In this document: positions 10,477 to 19,426 of the stretch, piece after piece
Layout of the letters: each line of letters opens with the position of its first letter
Numbering within the stretch: the stretch's first letter is position 1
Assembly: GCA_965220315.1 (NCBI GenBank)
Contig: CBDCPP010000001.1
Span: 62,001 to 126,000 of the forward strand
Source: JAPOXK01 sp965220315
Lineage (GTDB): Bacteria > Chloroflexota > Dehalococcoidia > Bin125
Length of the DNA: 64,000 bases
Direction: 5' to 3'
Position numbers and translations under genes: made by a program
Notes under the pieces: generated by a model
The model's database searches: none
What the model saw: the letters and a program-made list of their open reading frames with translations, nothing else
What the model was told of the DNA's origin: nothing

Positions 10477-11918
10477 CGGCGGCCGACTTCGAAGCGCGCG
10501 CCGCTGAGATATACGCAGAGTACGAGAGCCGCTACCAGCGAAGATTCAAGTGGCTCCGCTCCAGTCTCTTTACGGACGCGCTGGAAGCTGACCTTCAGTC
10601 GGACGCCGCCGCCCTTTTGCAGGTCCTTCAGGCGCATGGAACCTGGAACCCGGAACATGACGCGAAACTGCACGCTCTCCACACTCTCCTCGCGGAGACG
10701 TTCCCCGACCGGAAGGTGCTGGTCTTCTCTCAGTTCGCGGACACGGTCCGTTATCTGGAGGAGCAACTCGAGGGCAGAGGCGTGACCGCCATGGCCGGAG
10801 TGACCGGTGACTCCGCCGACCCAACGGGACTTGCACAGCGGTTCAGTCCGGTCAGCAACGAGAAGGGGGATGTCATCTCGCCCGGACAGGAACTTCGCAT
10901 CCTGATTGCCACCGACGTGCTAAGCGAAGGGCAGAATCTTCAGGACTGCTCGGTGGTCGTGAACTACGATCTGCCGTGGGCAATCATCCGGCTCATCCAG
11001 CGTGTGGGCCGTGTGGACCGCATCGGTCAGAAGGCGGAGGAAATCCTGTGCCACTCTTTCCTGCCCGCCGAAGGGGTCGAGGGCATCATCAAACTCCGTA
11101 ACCGAGTCCGGACGCGGCTCCAAGAGAATGCCGAGGTCGTCGGCGCGGACGAAGCGTTCTTCGAAGACGAGGCCGACTCACGGACCATCCTCAACCTCTA
11201 CCACGAAAGAGCCGGCATCTTGGATGGCGACGCCGACAGTGAGGTGGACTTGGCCTCCCACGCCTACCAAATATGGAAGAACGCCATCAGTGCGGACCCG
11301 TCACTGGAGAAAGCCGTCGCTAACCTGCCCGACGTGGTGTTCTCGTCGCGGCAGCATGCGCCTATAGCCCAGCGACCGGAGGGCGTCCTCGTCTTCATGC
11401 GCACCGCGGACGGGAACGACGCTCTCGCCTACGTCGGGCGGGATGGCCGGAGCATCACCGAGTCGCAGATCGAAATCCTCGCCGCTGCCGAGTGCGGGCG
11501 GGACACCCCCGCTCAGCCTCATCACGAGAGCCACCATCACCTTGTTGCCGAGGGGGTCAAGCACATCGTCAAGGAGGAGAAGCGGGTTGGGGGCCAGCTT
11601 GGACGGCCTTCGGGCGCGCGCTTCCGCACCTATACCCGTCTCAAGCAGTACGCGGAGGAGATCAGAGGCCAGCTCTTCGACACCGCACCGCTGCACAAGG
11701 CCATCGACGACATCTATCGGTACCCCTTGCGCCAGTCGGCCGTTGACACCCTGAACCGGCAGTTACGCAGCGGGGTCGACGACATAGCGCTGGCCGGCAT
11801 CGTCATCTCTTTGCACGAGGAAGACCGGCTGTGCGTAACCGACGGCGACGACGCCGAGGTCCAAGAGCCGCGGATCATCTGTTCTCTGGGGCTCTTCGAC
11901 GGTGAAGAGGGCGCCTGA
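10263..11918 (+). CDS. SNF2 helicase, C-terminal fragment (same frameshifted gene)
   Basis: This frame continues the preceding gene; homologous sequence begins near 10221 ('FKRLESSGAAFLQ'), before the first start codon. It holds the second RecA lobe: 'KVLVFSQFADTVRYLEEQL', 'LIATDVLSEGQNLQDC', 'VVNYDLPWAIIRLIQRVGR' and the arginine-finger region 'VDRIGQKAEEI'. A long C-terminal region of unknown function follows. The stop overlaps the methyltransferase start (TGATG), so the genes are coupled. Since all helicase motifs are intact across the two frames, the break is recent, a base-call error, or a rare programmed shift; the local sequence is not a strong slippery heptamer. Confidence 0.82.
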   Translation: MERHVLRNYVFLHAIRQGLLLPLGTQDAEMLDSRFTDEDADGPLASIFELENEDEKDQGAGESGAPRVPILTAADFEARAAEIYAEYESRYQRRFKWLRSSLFTDALEADLQSDAAALLQVLQAHGTWNPEHDAKLHALHTLLAETFPDRKVLVFSQFADTVRYLEEQLEGRGVTAMAGVTGDSADPTGLAQRFSPVSNEKGDVISPGQELRILIATDVLSEGQNLQDCSVVVNYDLPWAIIRLIQRVGRVDRIGQKAEEILCHSFLPAEGVEGIIKLRNRVRTRLQENAEVVGADEAFFEDEADSRTILNLYHERAGILDGDADSEVDLASHAYQIWKNAISADPSLEKAVANLPDVVFSSRQHAPIAQRPEGVLVFMRTADGNDALAYVGRDGRSITESQIEILAAAECGRDTPAQPHHESHHHLVAEGVKHIVKEEKRVGGQLGRPSGARFRTYTRLKQYAEEIRGQLFDTAPLHKAIDDIYRYPLRQSAVDTLNRQLRSGVDDIALAGIVISLHEEDRLCVTDGDDAEVQEPRIICSLGLFDGEEGA

Positions 11919-14782
11919 TGCCGGTCGCGATTGATGAGCTGCGGCCCCACCTGCAGACCTTCGACTTCCGAAGCCTTTTGGTGGAAGGGTTGGGATGGGA
12001 CCACTACCTGGCGGAACCCCTGAGCGTTCCGGTGGAAGGTCACGATTATCTCTTGGAGCCGGTCGCGGAGAAGGCTGGATTCGTTGTTTACGCCTGCGGC
12101 CCCGGCGCTGACGGTTCGATCCCCGAGTACCCGGTCCGGCGAAAGATCGAGCAGCAGGTTGCCAAGCTGGCGTTCGAGCACATGCTTATCTTCGTCGATG
12201 CCGGACGGGACACGCAGATCTGGCAGTGGGTCAAGCGGGAGAGCGGAAAGCCCGCTGCCTGCCGCGAGCAAACGTTCCACCGAGGCCAGACAGGGGAGCC
12301 CCTGCTCCAGCGCCTTCAGACCCTTGCCTTTGAGCTGGAAGAACAGGGTCGGCTGAGTATTCCGGAGGTTGCCTCTCGCGTCCAGCGGGCCATGGACGTG
12401 GAGAAAATCACCAAGCGCTTCTATGAGCGCTTCAAGACGGAACTCGAAGCCTTCCAGAGCTTCATCGACGGCATCGCCGAACAGGGCGACCGCGAGTGGT
12501 ACGCCTCCCTGATGCTCAATCGCATGATGTTCATCTACTTCGTCCAGAAGCAGGGCTTCCTCGACGGCGATCCCGACTATCTCCGCAACCGTCTGCACAT
12601 GGTCCAGAACGGGCGCGGCGCCGGACGGTTCCAGCAGTTCTACCGCATCTTCCTGTTGCGGCTGTTCCATGAAGGGCTGGGACGGCCCGAAGCGGAGAGG
12701 TCGCCCGATCTGGCCGCGCTGCTGGGCAAGGTCCCCTTCCTCAACGGCGGCCTGTTCGACGTGCACGACCTGGAGCGAGACAACCCGGACATCAGCATCC
12801 CCGATGAGGCCTTCGAGGAGGTCTTCGCCTTCTTCGACGGCTACCGCTGGCACCTCGACGAGCGGTCCGACAAGGTCGACAACGAGATCAATCCCGACGT
12901 GCTCGGCTACATCTTCGAGAAGTACATCAACCAGAAACAGATGGGCGCCTACTACACCAAGGAGGACATCACCGGCTACATCACCCGCAACACGGTGATC
13001 CCTTTCCTCTTCGCCGCCGCCAAGAAAGAATGCCCGGTGGCCTTCGCTCCCGGAGGCGGCGTCTGGCGCCTGCTGCAGGACGACCCCGACCGCTACATCT
13101 ACCCCGCCGTCGGGCACGGCCTCGCCTGGGCGTACGCCACCGATGCCGAGCCTCAGCCTCTAGAACATCCTTTGGATCTACCGGAGGAGATCGCTGCGGG
13201 CGTTGATGACGTGTCCAAGCGCGGGAACTGGAACCAGCCCGCCTCCGCCGCCCACGCCCTGCCCACCGAGACCTGGCGCGAGGTGGTGGCCCGGCGCCAG
13301 CGCTACCAGGAAGTCCGCGCCACGCTTGCGGCGGGCGGGATTTCCGACGTCAACGACTGCATCACCTTGAACCTCAATATCGAGCGGTTTGTAAAGGACG
13401 TCATCGTCCAGAGCGAGGGACCGGAGCTGCTGCGCGCCTTCTGGCACGCCATGCGCGATGTCGCCGTGCTCGATCCTGCCTGCGGGTCGGGCGCTTTCCT
13501 CTTCGCCGCACTCAACATCCTCGAACCGCTCTACACGGCCTGCCTGGAGGGGATGTGGGGCTTCCTCGATGACCTGGAGCGCTCGAACCATCCTCGCCAC
13601 CCCGAGACCATGCGCGACTTCCGAGCCGTTCTGAAACAGGTCGCACAGCACCCCAGCGAGCGCTATTTCATCCTTAAGTCCATCGTCCTCAACAACCTCT
13701 ACGGCGTCGATATCATGGAAGAGGCAGTCGAGATCTGTAAGCTGCGTCTCTTCCTCAAGCTCGTCGCCCAGCTCGAAACCCCCGACCAGATCGAGCCGCT
13801 GCCCGACATCGATTTCAACATCCGCGCCGGCAATACTCTGGTGGGCTTCACCTCGCTCGACGCGGTACAGCAGGCCATGACCATCATGCCCGACGGCCAG
13901 CATCGCGCCCTGTTCGATGAGGAACGGATCATGCTCGACCTCATCAAGGAGGAAGCGGAAGTCGCGAGCCGGGCCTTTGACCAGTTCCGGGAGCAGCAGA
14001 CCAAGCTCGGCGGCGAGGTCACCGCCGCAGACAAGGCCGACCTGCGCCTCCGTTTGGAGGGCCTCGGGAACGAACTCGACCGCTACCTGGCGACCGAGTA
14101 CAGGATCGACCCCGACGACCCGGACGCCTTGGGAAGCTGGCGTAAAAGCCACCAACCCTTTCACTGGTTCGTGGAGTTCTACGGGATCATGAACAAAGGT
14201 GGGTTCGACGTGGTTATCGGGAATCCGCCATACATAGCAAGACGGAAGGTAATCCAGTCGTACACGCCGAAGGGGTTTCGCACGGCAGACTGTCCGGACG
14301 TGTACGCCACGGTCGTGGAGCGAAGCGTCAACGTCTGTCGGGCCAATGGTCGTATCGGCATGATAGTGCCGCTCAACCTGACCTTCAGCGCGAACTTCGC
14401 CAGTCTGCGCGCGATCATGTACGAGAAATGCGGCTCCAACTGGTTCTCATCGTTTGGACGCATCCCGTCGGCTCTCTTCAGCTTTGATACGCGGGTGCGC
14501 AACACGATATATCTAGGACAGAAGTCATCCGGCGCATCCACGCACTGCTTCACCACGCGGCTTCACAGGTGGTTCGACTCCCAGCGGCAAGCGCTGTTCG
14601 AGGTCCTGTCCTACGCTCCCTTCTCGTCGGCGGCTTTCGATGGGTTGGTTGCCCAAGATAGGCAGCGCCCGGCTTCTACGAGATTTTCAGTCTCTGTTGG
14701 AGGGCGGAGAGTATCGGCTCCGGAACGAACTTTCCCCCACACGCGACGGTCATCCTCTTCATTTCAAGCAGACTGCGTATAA
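11918..14782 (+). CDS. Eco57I-type DNA adenine methyltransferase, main fragment (frameshifted gene)
   Basis: N-terminal and catalytic part of a protein of about 1,110 residues. The first ~250 residues resemble the N-terminal region of Eco57I-like enzymes ('LIFVDAGRDTQIWQWVKRE'). 'QMGAYYTKEDITGYITR' precedes the methyltransferase core. SAM-binding motif I is 'VLDPACGSGAFLFAALNIL' near residue 517, and catalytic motif IV is 'DVVIGNPPYIARRK' near 768, the NPPY form of N6-adenine methylases. Homology ends around 14645; the last ~45 codons are out of frame. One extra base near 14645-14651 explains the break. No clear PD-ExK nuclease motif was recognised, so cleavage may depend on the PLD helicase partner. 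Confidence 0.85.
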   Translation: MPVAIDELRPHLQTFDFRSLLVEGLGWDHYLAEPLSVPVEGHDYLLEPVAEKAGFVVYACGPGADGSIPEYPVRRKIEQQVAKLAFEHMLIFVDAGRDTQIWQWVKRESGKPAACREQTFHRGQTGEPLLQRLQTLAFELEEQGRLSIPEVASRVQRAMDVEKITKRFYERFKTELEAFQSFIDGIAEQGDREWYASLMLNRMMFIYFVQKQGFLDGDPDYLRNRLHMVQNGRGAGRFQQFYRIFLLRLFHEGLGRPEAERSPDLAALLGKVPFLNGGLFDVHDLERDNPDISIPDEAFEEVFAFFDGYRWHLDERSDKVDNEINPDVLGYIFEKYINQKQMGAYYTKEDITGYITRNTVIPFLFAAAKKECPVAFAPGGGVWRLLQDDPDRYIYPAVGHGLAWAYATDAEPQPLEHPLDLPEEIAAGVDDVSKRGNWNQPASAAHALPTETWREVVARRQRYQEVRATLAAGGISDVNDCITLNLNIERFVKDVIVQSEGPELLRAFWHAMRDVAVLDPACGSGAFLFAALNILEPLYTACLEGMWGFLDDLERSNHPRHPETMRDFRAVLKQVAQHPSERYFILKSIVLNNLYGVDIMEEAVEICKLRLFLKLVAQLETPDQIEPLPDIDFNIRAGNTLVGFTSLDAVQQAMTIMPDGQHRALFDEERIMLDLIKEEAEVASRAFDQFREQQTKLGGEVTAADKADLRLRLEGLGNELDRYLATEYRIDPDDPDALGSWRKSHQPFHWFVEFYGIMNKGGFDVVIGNPPYIARRKVIQSYTPKGFRTADCPDVYATVVERSVNVCRANGRIGMIVPLNLTFSANFASLRAIMYEKCGSNWFSSFGRIPSALFSFDTRVRNTIYLGQKSSGASTHCFTTRLHRWFDSQRQALFEVLSYAPFSSAAFDGLVAQDRQRPASTRFSVSVGGRRVSAPERTFPHTRRSSSSFQADCV

Positions 14783-15251
14783 CTGGCTGACCTTTTGCGT
14801 AGATCAGCCTCCCGCATTCGGGCCGGATGGCGATCATATTCTTCAGACCGAGTATGGAACGGTGAAGTTCGGAAATCAGAACAACCGAGATCTGTCCATG
14901 TTGCTGGCGAACGGCAAGCTCATGTTCGTGTGGTGGGCTGGAGTTGGAGACGATTTTCACCTAACTCAGACAGTTCTCAAGAGCGCTCCGGTGGGGCCAA
15001 GACAACTCACGGAGGAACACCAGAAGTTTCTTCTGGCTTCGCTGCTGGATCTAGAGCGTGCTATGGCTGAGAACGTGGTGTTCAAGCGGAACGCAGGTAA
15101 GAACATCGGGAACTACAACCTGGCCCGCTGCCGCTGGATCACGGACAAAGCGGACAAAGTCTGGCTGGAAGCGCTGGCCCTGAGCGATCTATGGGAGGAG
15201 ATCCAACTGGAGTATTCGCTGGTGGTCAGGACCTCCTTTGAGGAGGAGTAA
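14640..15251 (+). CDS. Eco57I-type methyltransferase, C-terminal fragment (target-recognition side)
   Basis: Continues the methyltransferase in the next frame, about 200 residues from 'LPKIGSARLLRDFQSLLEGG' to 'EEIQLEYSLVVRTSFEEE'. This region of Eco57I-type enzymes generally carries target recognition. The stretch 'NNRDLSMLLANGKLMFVWWA' looks well folded and undamaged. The ATG at 14640 is probably not a real start; the true protein joins the fragment ending near 14645. The stop at 15251 overlaps the possible start of the DprA-like gene. Confidence 0.78.
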   Translation: MGWLPKIGSARLLRDFQSLLEGGEYRLRNELSPTRDGHPLHFKQTAYNWLTFCVDQPPAFGPDGDHILQTEYGTVKFGNQNNRDLSMLLANGKLMFVWWAGVGDDFHLTQTVLKSAPVGPRQLTEEHQKFLLASLLDLERAMAENVVFKRNAGKNIGNYNLARCRWITDKADKVWLEALALSDLWEEIQLEYSLVVRTSFEEE

Positions 15252-15819
15252 GAAGACGCGTTTGAGGGTCAACCTCCCACCGGCGACTGTGGTGAAGGGC
15301 AATCTCGACCTGCTTGGTGAGTCGTTGACTGCCCTCTTCTGCTCCGTCCGCTGTCCCGGCGATCTAATTCTCAAAACCTACGATCTCGCCAGGGCGATGC
15401 GCGGTTCCGGCACGCCCGTGATCGGTGGCTTCCAAACGCCGATGGAGAAGGAGTGCCTGCGCCTGCTGCTCCGGGGCAGTCAGCCGGTCGTCGTGTGCCC
15501 GGCTCGTGGCATCGAGAAGATGCGGGTCCCCCGTGACTGGCGCCCAGCCCTGGAGGAAGGCCGGCTGCTGGTCCTCTCCCTCTTCCCGCCCTCGCGCCGC
15601 CGTCCCACGGCGGAGACCGCCGCCCGGCGCAACGACTTAGTGGCATCCCTCGCCCGCGAGGTCTTCATCGCTCACGCCGCCGCGGGCGGCAAGACCGAAG
15701 CCTTCGCCCGTAAGATCGCGGACTCCGGCAAGCCCCTCCTCACTCTCGACAGCCCTGCCAACGCGAACCTGCTGGCGCTGGGCGCCCGCCCCGTCACGCC
15801 GGAGTTCGCTCAGCGCTGA
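15238..15819 (+). CDS. Small DprA/SMF-like Rossmann protein of the defence cassette
   Basis: A 193-residue protein with the Rossmann-type order of the DprA (DNA-processing A) family: 'FCSVRCPGDLILKTYDLARA', 'GTPVIGGFQTPMEKECLRLL', 'QPVVVCPARGIEKMRVPRDW' and 'EVFIAHAAAGGKTEAFARKI'. It lacks the SAM-like N-terminal and winged-helix C-terminal domains of competence DprA. DprA binds single-stranded DNA and RecA; short DprA-like proteins also occur in anti-phage modules. The start is uncertain: TTG 15238 overlaps the methyltransferase end, TTG 15262 lies 13 bases after GGAGGAG. Overlap and shared strand place it in the helicase-methyltransferase operon. Confidence 0.75.
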   Translation: MRRSKKTRLRVNLPPATVVKGNLDLLGESLTALFCSVRCPGDLILKTYDLARAMRGSGTPVIGGFQTPMEKECLRLLLRGSQPVVVCPARGIEKMRVPRDWRPALEEGRLLVLSLFPPSRRRPTAETAARRNDLVASLAREVFIAHAAAGGKTEAFARKIADSGKPLLTLDSPANANLLALGARPVTPEFAQR

Positions 15820-15940
15820 CGTTGACCATTCACGGCCCTAATTTTTTGGAACTGCTTTTCCCGATTGTCCCGCAGTGGAACGCCCGCTAGTCTGGATCCA
15901 CGATGTCTGGTCGTGCGCATGCTTATCCCGAGAGGTCCGT

Positions 15941-16028
15941 ATCCGCCGCGCTCCATCACGCGGCGGATGCGATCGGCCGCTAAGGCGCGCTCCTGCGGGC
16001 GCCTCGGAGCGAGGCGCTTCCGCATCCG
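15941..16028 (+). promoter_or_regulatory. Structured cimA leader with two competing folds
   Basis: Hairpin A is a perfect 10-bp stem (15941-15950 with 15959-15968). Hairpin B is GCGCCTC/GAGGCGC (15999-16005 with 16011-16017). A long-range stem pairs CGGATGCG (15964-15971) with CGCATCCG (16021-16028) and shares bases with hairpin A, so the two cannot form together. The leader ends 41 bases before the cimA GTG. It looks like an attenuator or riboswitch-type element; no known class or T-box consensus was recognised. Confidence 0.45.
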
Positions 16029-16069
16029 ACCCGGCACCCCGCTGCTCGTACCCATGAAGGACTGAGACC

Positions 16070-17704
16070 GTGAACGCTCCGCGTGTGATCCTCTACGACA
16101 CCATTCTCCGCGACGGCTCCCAGATGGAAGGCATCGCCTTCTCCCTTGAGGACAAGCTCGCCATCGCGCACCGCCTCGACGATATCGGCGTCCACTACAT
16201 CGAAGGCGGCTTCCCCGGCTCCAACGAGAAGGACCGCCTCTTCTTTCAAGAGATCAAGCGCACTCCCCTCAAGCATGCCAAGGTGGTCGCCTTCGGTGGC
16301 ACCCGCCGCGCCGGCCTCCAGGTCCAGGACGATCCCAACATCCAAGCGATCGCGGATGCGGACACCACCGTCGTCACCCTCGTCGGCAAGGCCAGCAGCT
16401 ATCAGGTCCGCGTCGCCCTCGAGACCAGCGGCGAAGAGAACCTCGCCATGATCGCCGACTCCGTCGCTCACTTCAAAGCCCTCGGCCGCGAGGTCGGCTT
16501 CGACGCCGAGCACTTCTTCGACGGTTTCCGTGACGACTCGGACTACGCTCTCCAAACCCTCCGCACTGCCGCCCGCGCCGGCGCCGACACGCTCATCCTC
16601 TGTGACACCAACGGCGGCGCTCTCACCGCCGACCTCGTGCACGCGATCGAAGCTGCCAAACGAGCCGTCCCGCAGGCGCAGTTTGGCATCCACGTCCACA
16701 ACGACACCGGCCTCGCCGTCGCTAACAGCCTCGCCGCCGTCTCCGCCGGCGTTGTGCAAGTCCAAGGCTGCTTCAACGGTTACGGCGAACGCTGCGGTAA
16801 CGCCAACCTCGCTACCATCCTCGCCACCCTCCAGCTCAAAATGGGCATTCCCGTTGTCAACAACGAGCAGCTCGCCCGCCTCACCGAGATCTCCCGCTAC
16901 ATCGCCGAACTCGCCAACCTCCCCTTAGATTCGCAAGCCCCATACGTCGGCGCCAGTGCCTTCGCCCACAAGGCCGGCTACCACGTCGCCGCCGTCATCA
17001 AGGACGAGAACACCTATCAACACGCGAAACCCGCCGCCGTCGGCAACGACCGCCGGGTCCTCGTCAGCGAGCTCTCCGGGCAGCGCAATATCTCCTACAA
17101 ACTGCGAGAGCGCGGCCTGGACCTTCCCCTTACTCCCGAAGAGACCAGGGCCCTGCTCGAACGCGTCAAGCAGATGGAGAGCCGCGGGTACCAGTACGAG
17201 GGCGCCGATGCCTCCTTCGAGCTACTCGCCCATCGCGCCCGTCCCAACTACACGCCCCCCTTCGAGCTTGAGGACTTTCTCATCGTAGAGCGTCGCCGCC
17301 ACACGGCTGATCTTGCCAACGGGGAAGCCGAAAACGAGGCGGCCGAGAACAGTGAGCGCAACGAGATGCTCGCCGAAGCGATGGCCAAGGTCGGCGTTTC
17401 CGATCAGCTCTTCCAGACCGCCGCCGAAGGTAACGGGCCCGTCAACGCGCTCGACCGGGCCGTTCGCAAAGGCTTGCGCGAGGCCTACCCCGCGCTCGAC
17501 CGCATGCACCTGCTCGACTACAAGGTTCGTATCCTCGACGCTGCCGCCGGTACCGAGGCCAAAGTCCGCGTCCTCATCGAATCCACCGACGGCGAGCACA
17601 TCTGGAACACCGTTGGCTCCTCCACCGATGTGATCGAGGCCTCCTGGCTGGCTCTCGCCGACGCCTTCGAATACTTTCTGCTCAAGCAAGAAGAATGGCG
17701 CTAA
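16070..17704 (+). CDS. cimA: (R)-citramalate synthase
   Basis: Condenses pyruvate with acetyl-CoA to citramalate, feeding LeuCD and LeuB to give 2-ketobutyrate for isoleucine without threonine. The 544-residue product has an HMGL-like barrel starting 'ILYDTILRDGSQMEGIAFSL', the insert 'FFDGFRDDSDYALQTL' and 'HVHNDTGLAVANSLA', plus 'GCFNGYGERCGNANLATILA'. These mark the CimA branch (TIGR00977 type) rather than LeuA. A LeuA-type allosteric domain occupies the last ~130 residues. GTG at 16070 follows AAGGA at 16057-16061. It is separated from leuB by the defence-like cassette. Confidence 0.94.
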   Translation: MNAPRVILYDTILRDGSQMEGIAFSLEDKLAIAHRLDDIGVHYIEGGFPGSNEKDRLFFQEIKRTPLKHAKVVAFGGTRRAGLQVQDDPNIQAIADADTTVVTLVGKASSYQVRVALETSGEENLAMIADSVAHFKALGREVGFDAEHFFDGFRDDSDYALQTLRTAARAGADTLILCDTNGGALTADLVHAIEAAKRAVPQAQFGIHVHNDTGLAVANSLAAVSAGVVQVQGCFNGYGERCGNANLATILATLQLKMGIPVVNNEQLARLTEISRYIAELANLPLDSQAPYVGASAFAHKAGYHVAAVIKDENTYQHAKPAAVGNDRRVLVSELSGQRNISYKLRERGLDLPLTPEETRALLERVKQMESRGYQYEGADASFELLAHRARPNYTPPFELEDFLIVERRRHTADLANGEAENEAAENSERNEMLAEAMAKVGVSDQLFQTAAEGNGPVNALDRAVRKGLREAYPALDRMHLLDYKVRILDAAAGTEAKVRVLIESTDGEHIWNTVGSSTDVIEASWLALADAFEYFLLKQEEWR

Positions 17705-17901
17705 CTGCTGGGTCTCCGTCCTCGCCCGCCGCATGATCATGGCCATTTTCTTTCCCTATCAGGCGCCGCTCTGCCCGATTCGTTCGCCTTCACGATACCC
17801 CGGTGCCGAATCATTCACGGGAAGGTAGAATAAGTTGCCGGGTGATCCACGCAGGGTGGGTGCCGGTAGCTCAAACAGGGGAGAGGGAGAGGGAGAGTAC
17901 C

Positions 17902-18117
17902 GTGGAAGCAGATGGGATGGGCGAAGGCTTTCCGCCTTGCTTGCGTTGCGATAGTGGCAACCTCGTGCCGCTGTCCGACTTCGGAGGCCATGGTGCGGCA
18001 GTGCACTACAAAGCCTGGGTTTGCACGAATCCAAGCTGCGGTTACAACATCAAGATCCGTAACGGCGAGATCTACATCGACGAGCCGATCCTCAGCGGAG
18101 TTGGCGGTCGCCGCTAG
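17902..18117 (+). CDS. Small zinc-ribbon protein
   Basis: A 71-residue protein with two Cys knuckles, 'CLRC' near residue 13 and 'CTNPSCG' near residue 46, separated by about 30 residues, fitting a zinc ribbon. The middle 'HGAAVHYKAWVC' and the end 'IKIRNGEIYIDEPIL' suggest a compact beta fold. GTG at 17902 follows GGGAGAG. The frame is open further upstream, but that part has no clear ribosome site. The function is unknown; such proteins often bind RNA, DNA or a metal-dependent partner. Confidence 0.65.
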   Translation: MEADGMGEGFPPCLRCDSGNLVPLSDFGGHGAAVHYKAWVCTNPSCGYNIKIRNGEIYIDEPILSGVGGRR

Positions 18118-18219
18118 CTCGCGCCGAGACTTCCCCCAGGGAAACCGCGAACCTCCCAGGGCGGTCCCCCAGCGTAGGAAACGTGTCGTTCCCGCCGCTC
18201 GGCTAGGCGCTGGATCGCT

Positions 18220-18795
18220 GTGAGCGTTCGGCGACCCTACTCGCCGGCAGGATCCGGTCGGTTCTTCGGATTTCTCACCGCGATCGTGGTCGTGGTGCCG
18301 ATTGTCGTCGTTGCCCTGGTTTTTCTGGAGTTCGACATCCTCTCGGACGAGAATGAAGGCGAAGCTCCGGCGCAAGCTCCCAGCGAACTCCAACGCATTG
18401 AAGATCTTCCCGATCCTGATCCCGTCGAAACCCCCAGCGAGGACGAGCCGCTCCCACCCGAAGAAGAAGTTTCCCCTTTCCTCCCGCCTCCCACTGAGCT
18501 TGTCCATATCGTCGTCGCTGGCGATACCCTCGGCGCCATCGCCCGTACCTTCGGCGTCACTCTCGACGCAATCCTCGCCGTGAACGATATTCCAGATCCA
18601 AACGCCTTACTCGTTGGCCAACGGATCACTATCCCGGTTGCTGCAACACCGGCGGAAACGACTCCCCAGCTGGAGGCCACTCCCGCCCAGGAGATCCAGC
18701 CGCCCGCCGGCGCTGCGCTCCCAGCCGAAGATCCCGCCCCGTCCTCCGACGGCGTGGGCGACGGGACAGAAAGCGACGTCGACCCCGTCCAGTAG
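18220..18795 (+). CDS. Membrane-anchored LysM-domain protein
   Basis: A 191-residue protein. Residues about 14-37 form one hydrophobic helix ('FFGFLTAIVVVVPIVVVALV'), with basic residues before it, so the C-terminus should lie outside the membrane. An acidic, proline-rich linker of about 50 residues leads to a LysM domain at about 92-140 ('HIVVAGDTLGAIARTFGVTL' ... 'LLVGQRITIPV'), which binds peptidoglycan or related glycans. The tail is Pro/Ala/Glu-rich and disordered. A GTG start is used. It may anchor to the cell wall; no catalytic domain is present. Confidence 0.85.
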   Translation: MSVRRPYSPAGSGRFFGFLTAIVVVVPIVVVALVFLEFDILSDENEGEAPAQAPSELQRIEDLPDPDPVETPSEDEPLPPEEEVSPFLPPPTELVHIVVAGDTLGAIARTFGVTLDAILAVNDIPDPNALLVGQRITIPVAATPAETTPQLEATPAQEIQPPAGAALPAEDPAPSSDGVGDGTESDVDPVQ

Positions 18796-18940
18796 CGCCC
18801 CGTAGTGAGCGCGGACCTTCCACTTGGCCCGCGCGCCGTCCATATTCCTTCCTCAACCGCCACCCCGTGAGTTGCGACCCTCAGAAGCTGCCCGTACGCT
18901 GCACACGACCTGTCCCGGGTCATAGCTCAGCTACGTACGT

Positions 18941-19426
<486 letters not shown>

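Noticed and set aside
11714..14164. Long minus-strand frames opposite the methyltransferase
   Set aside because: Antisense shadows without motifs; the + strand carries the SAM-binding and NPPY motifs.
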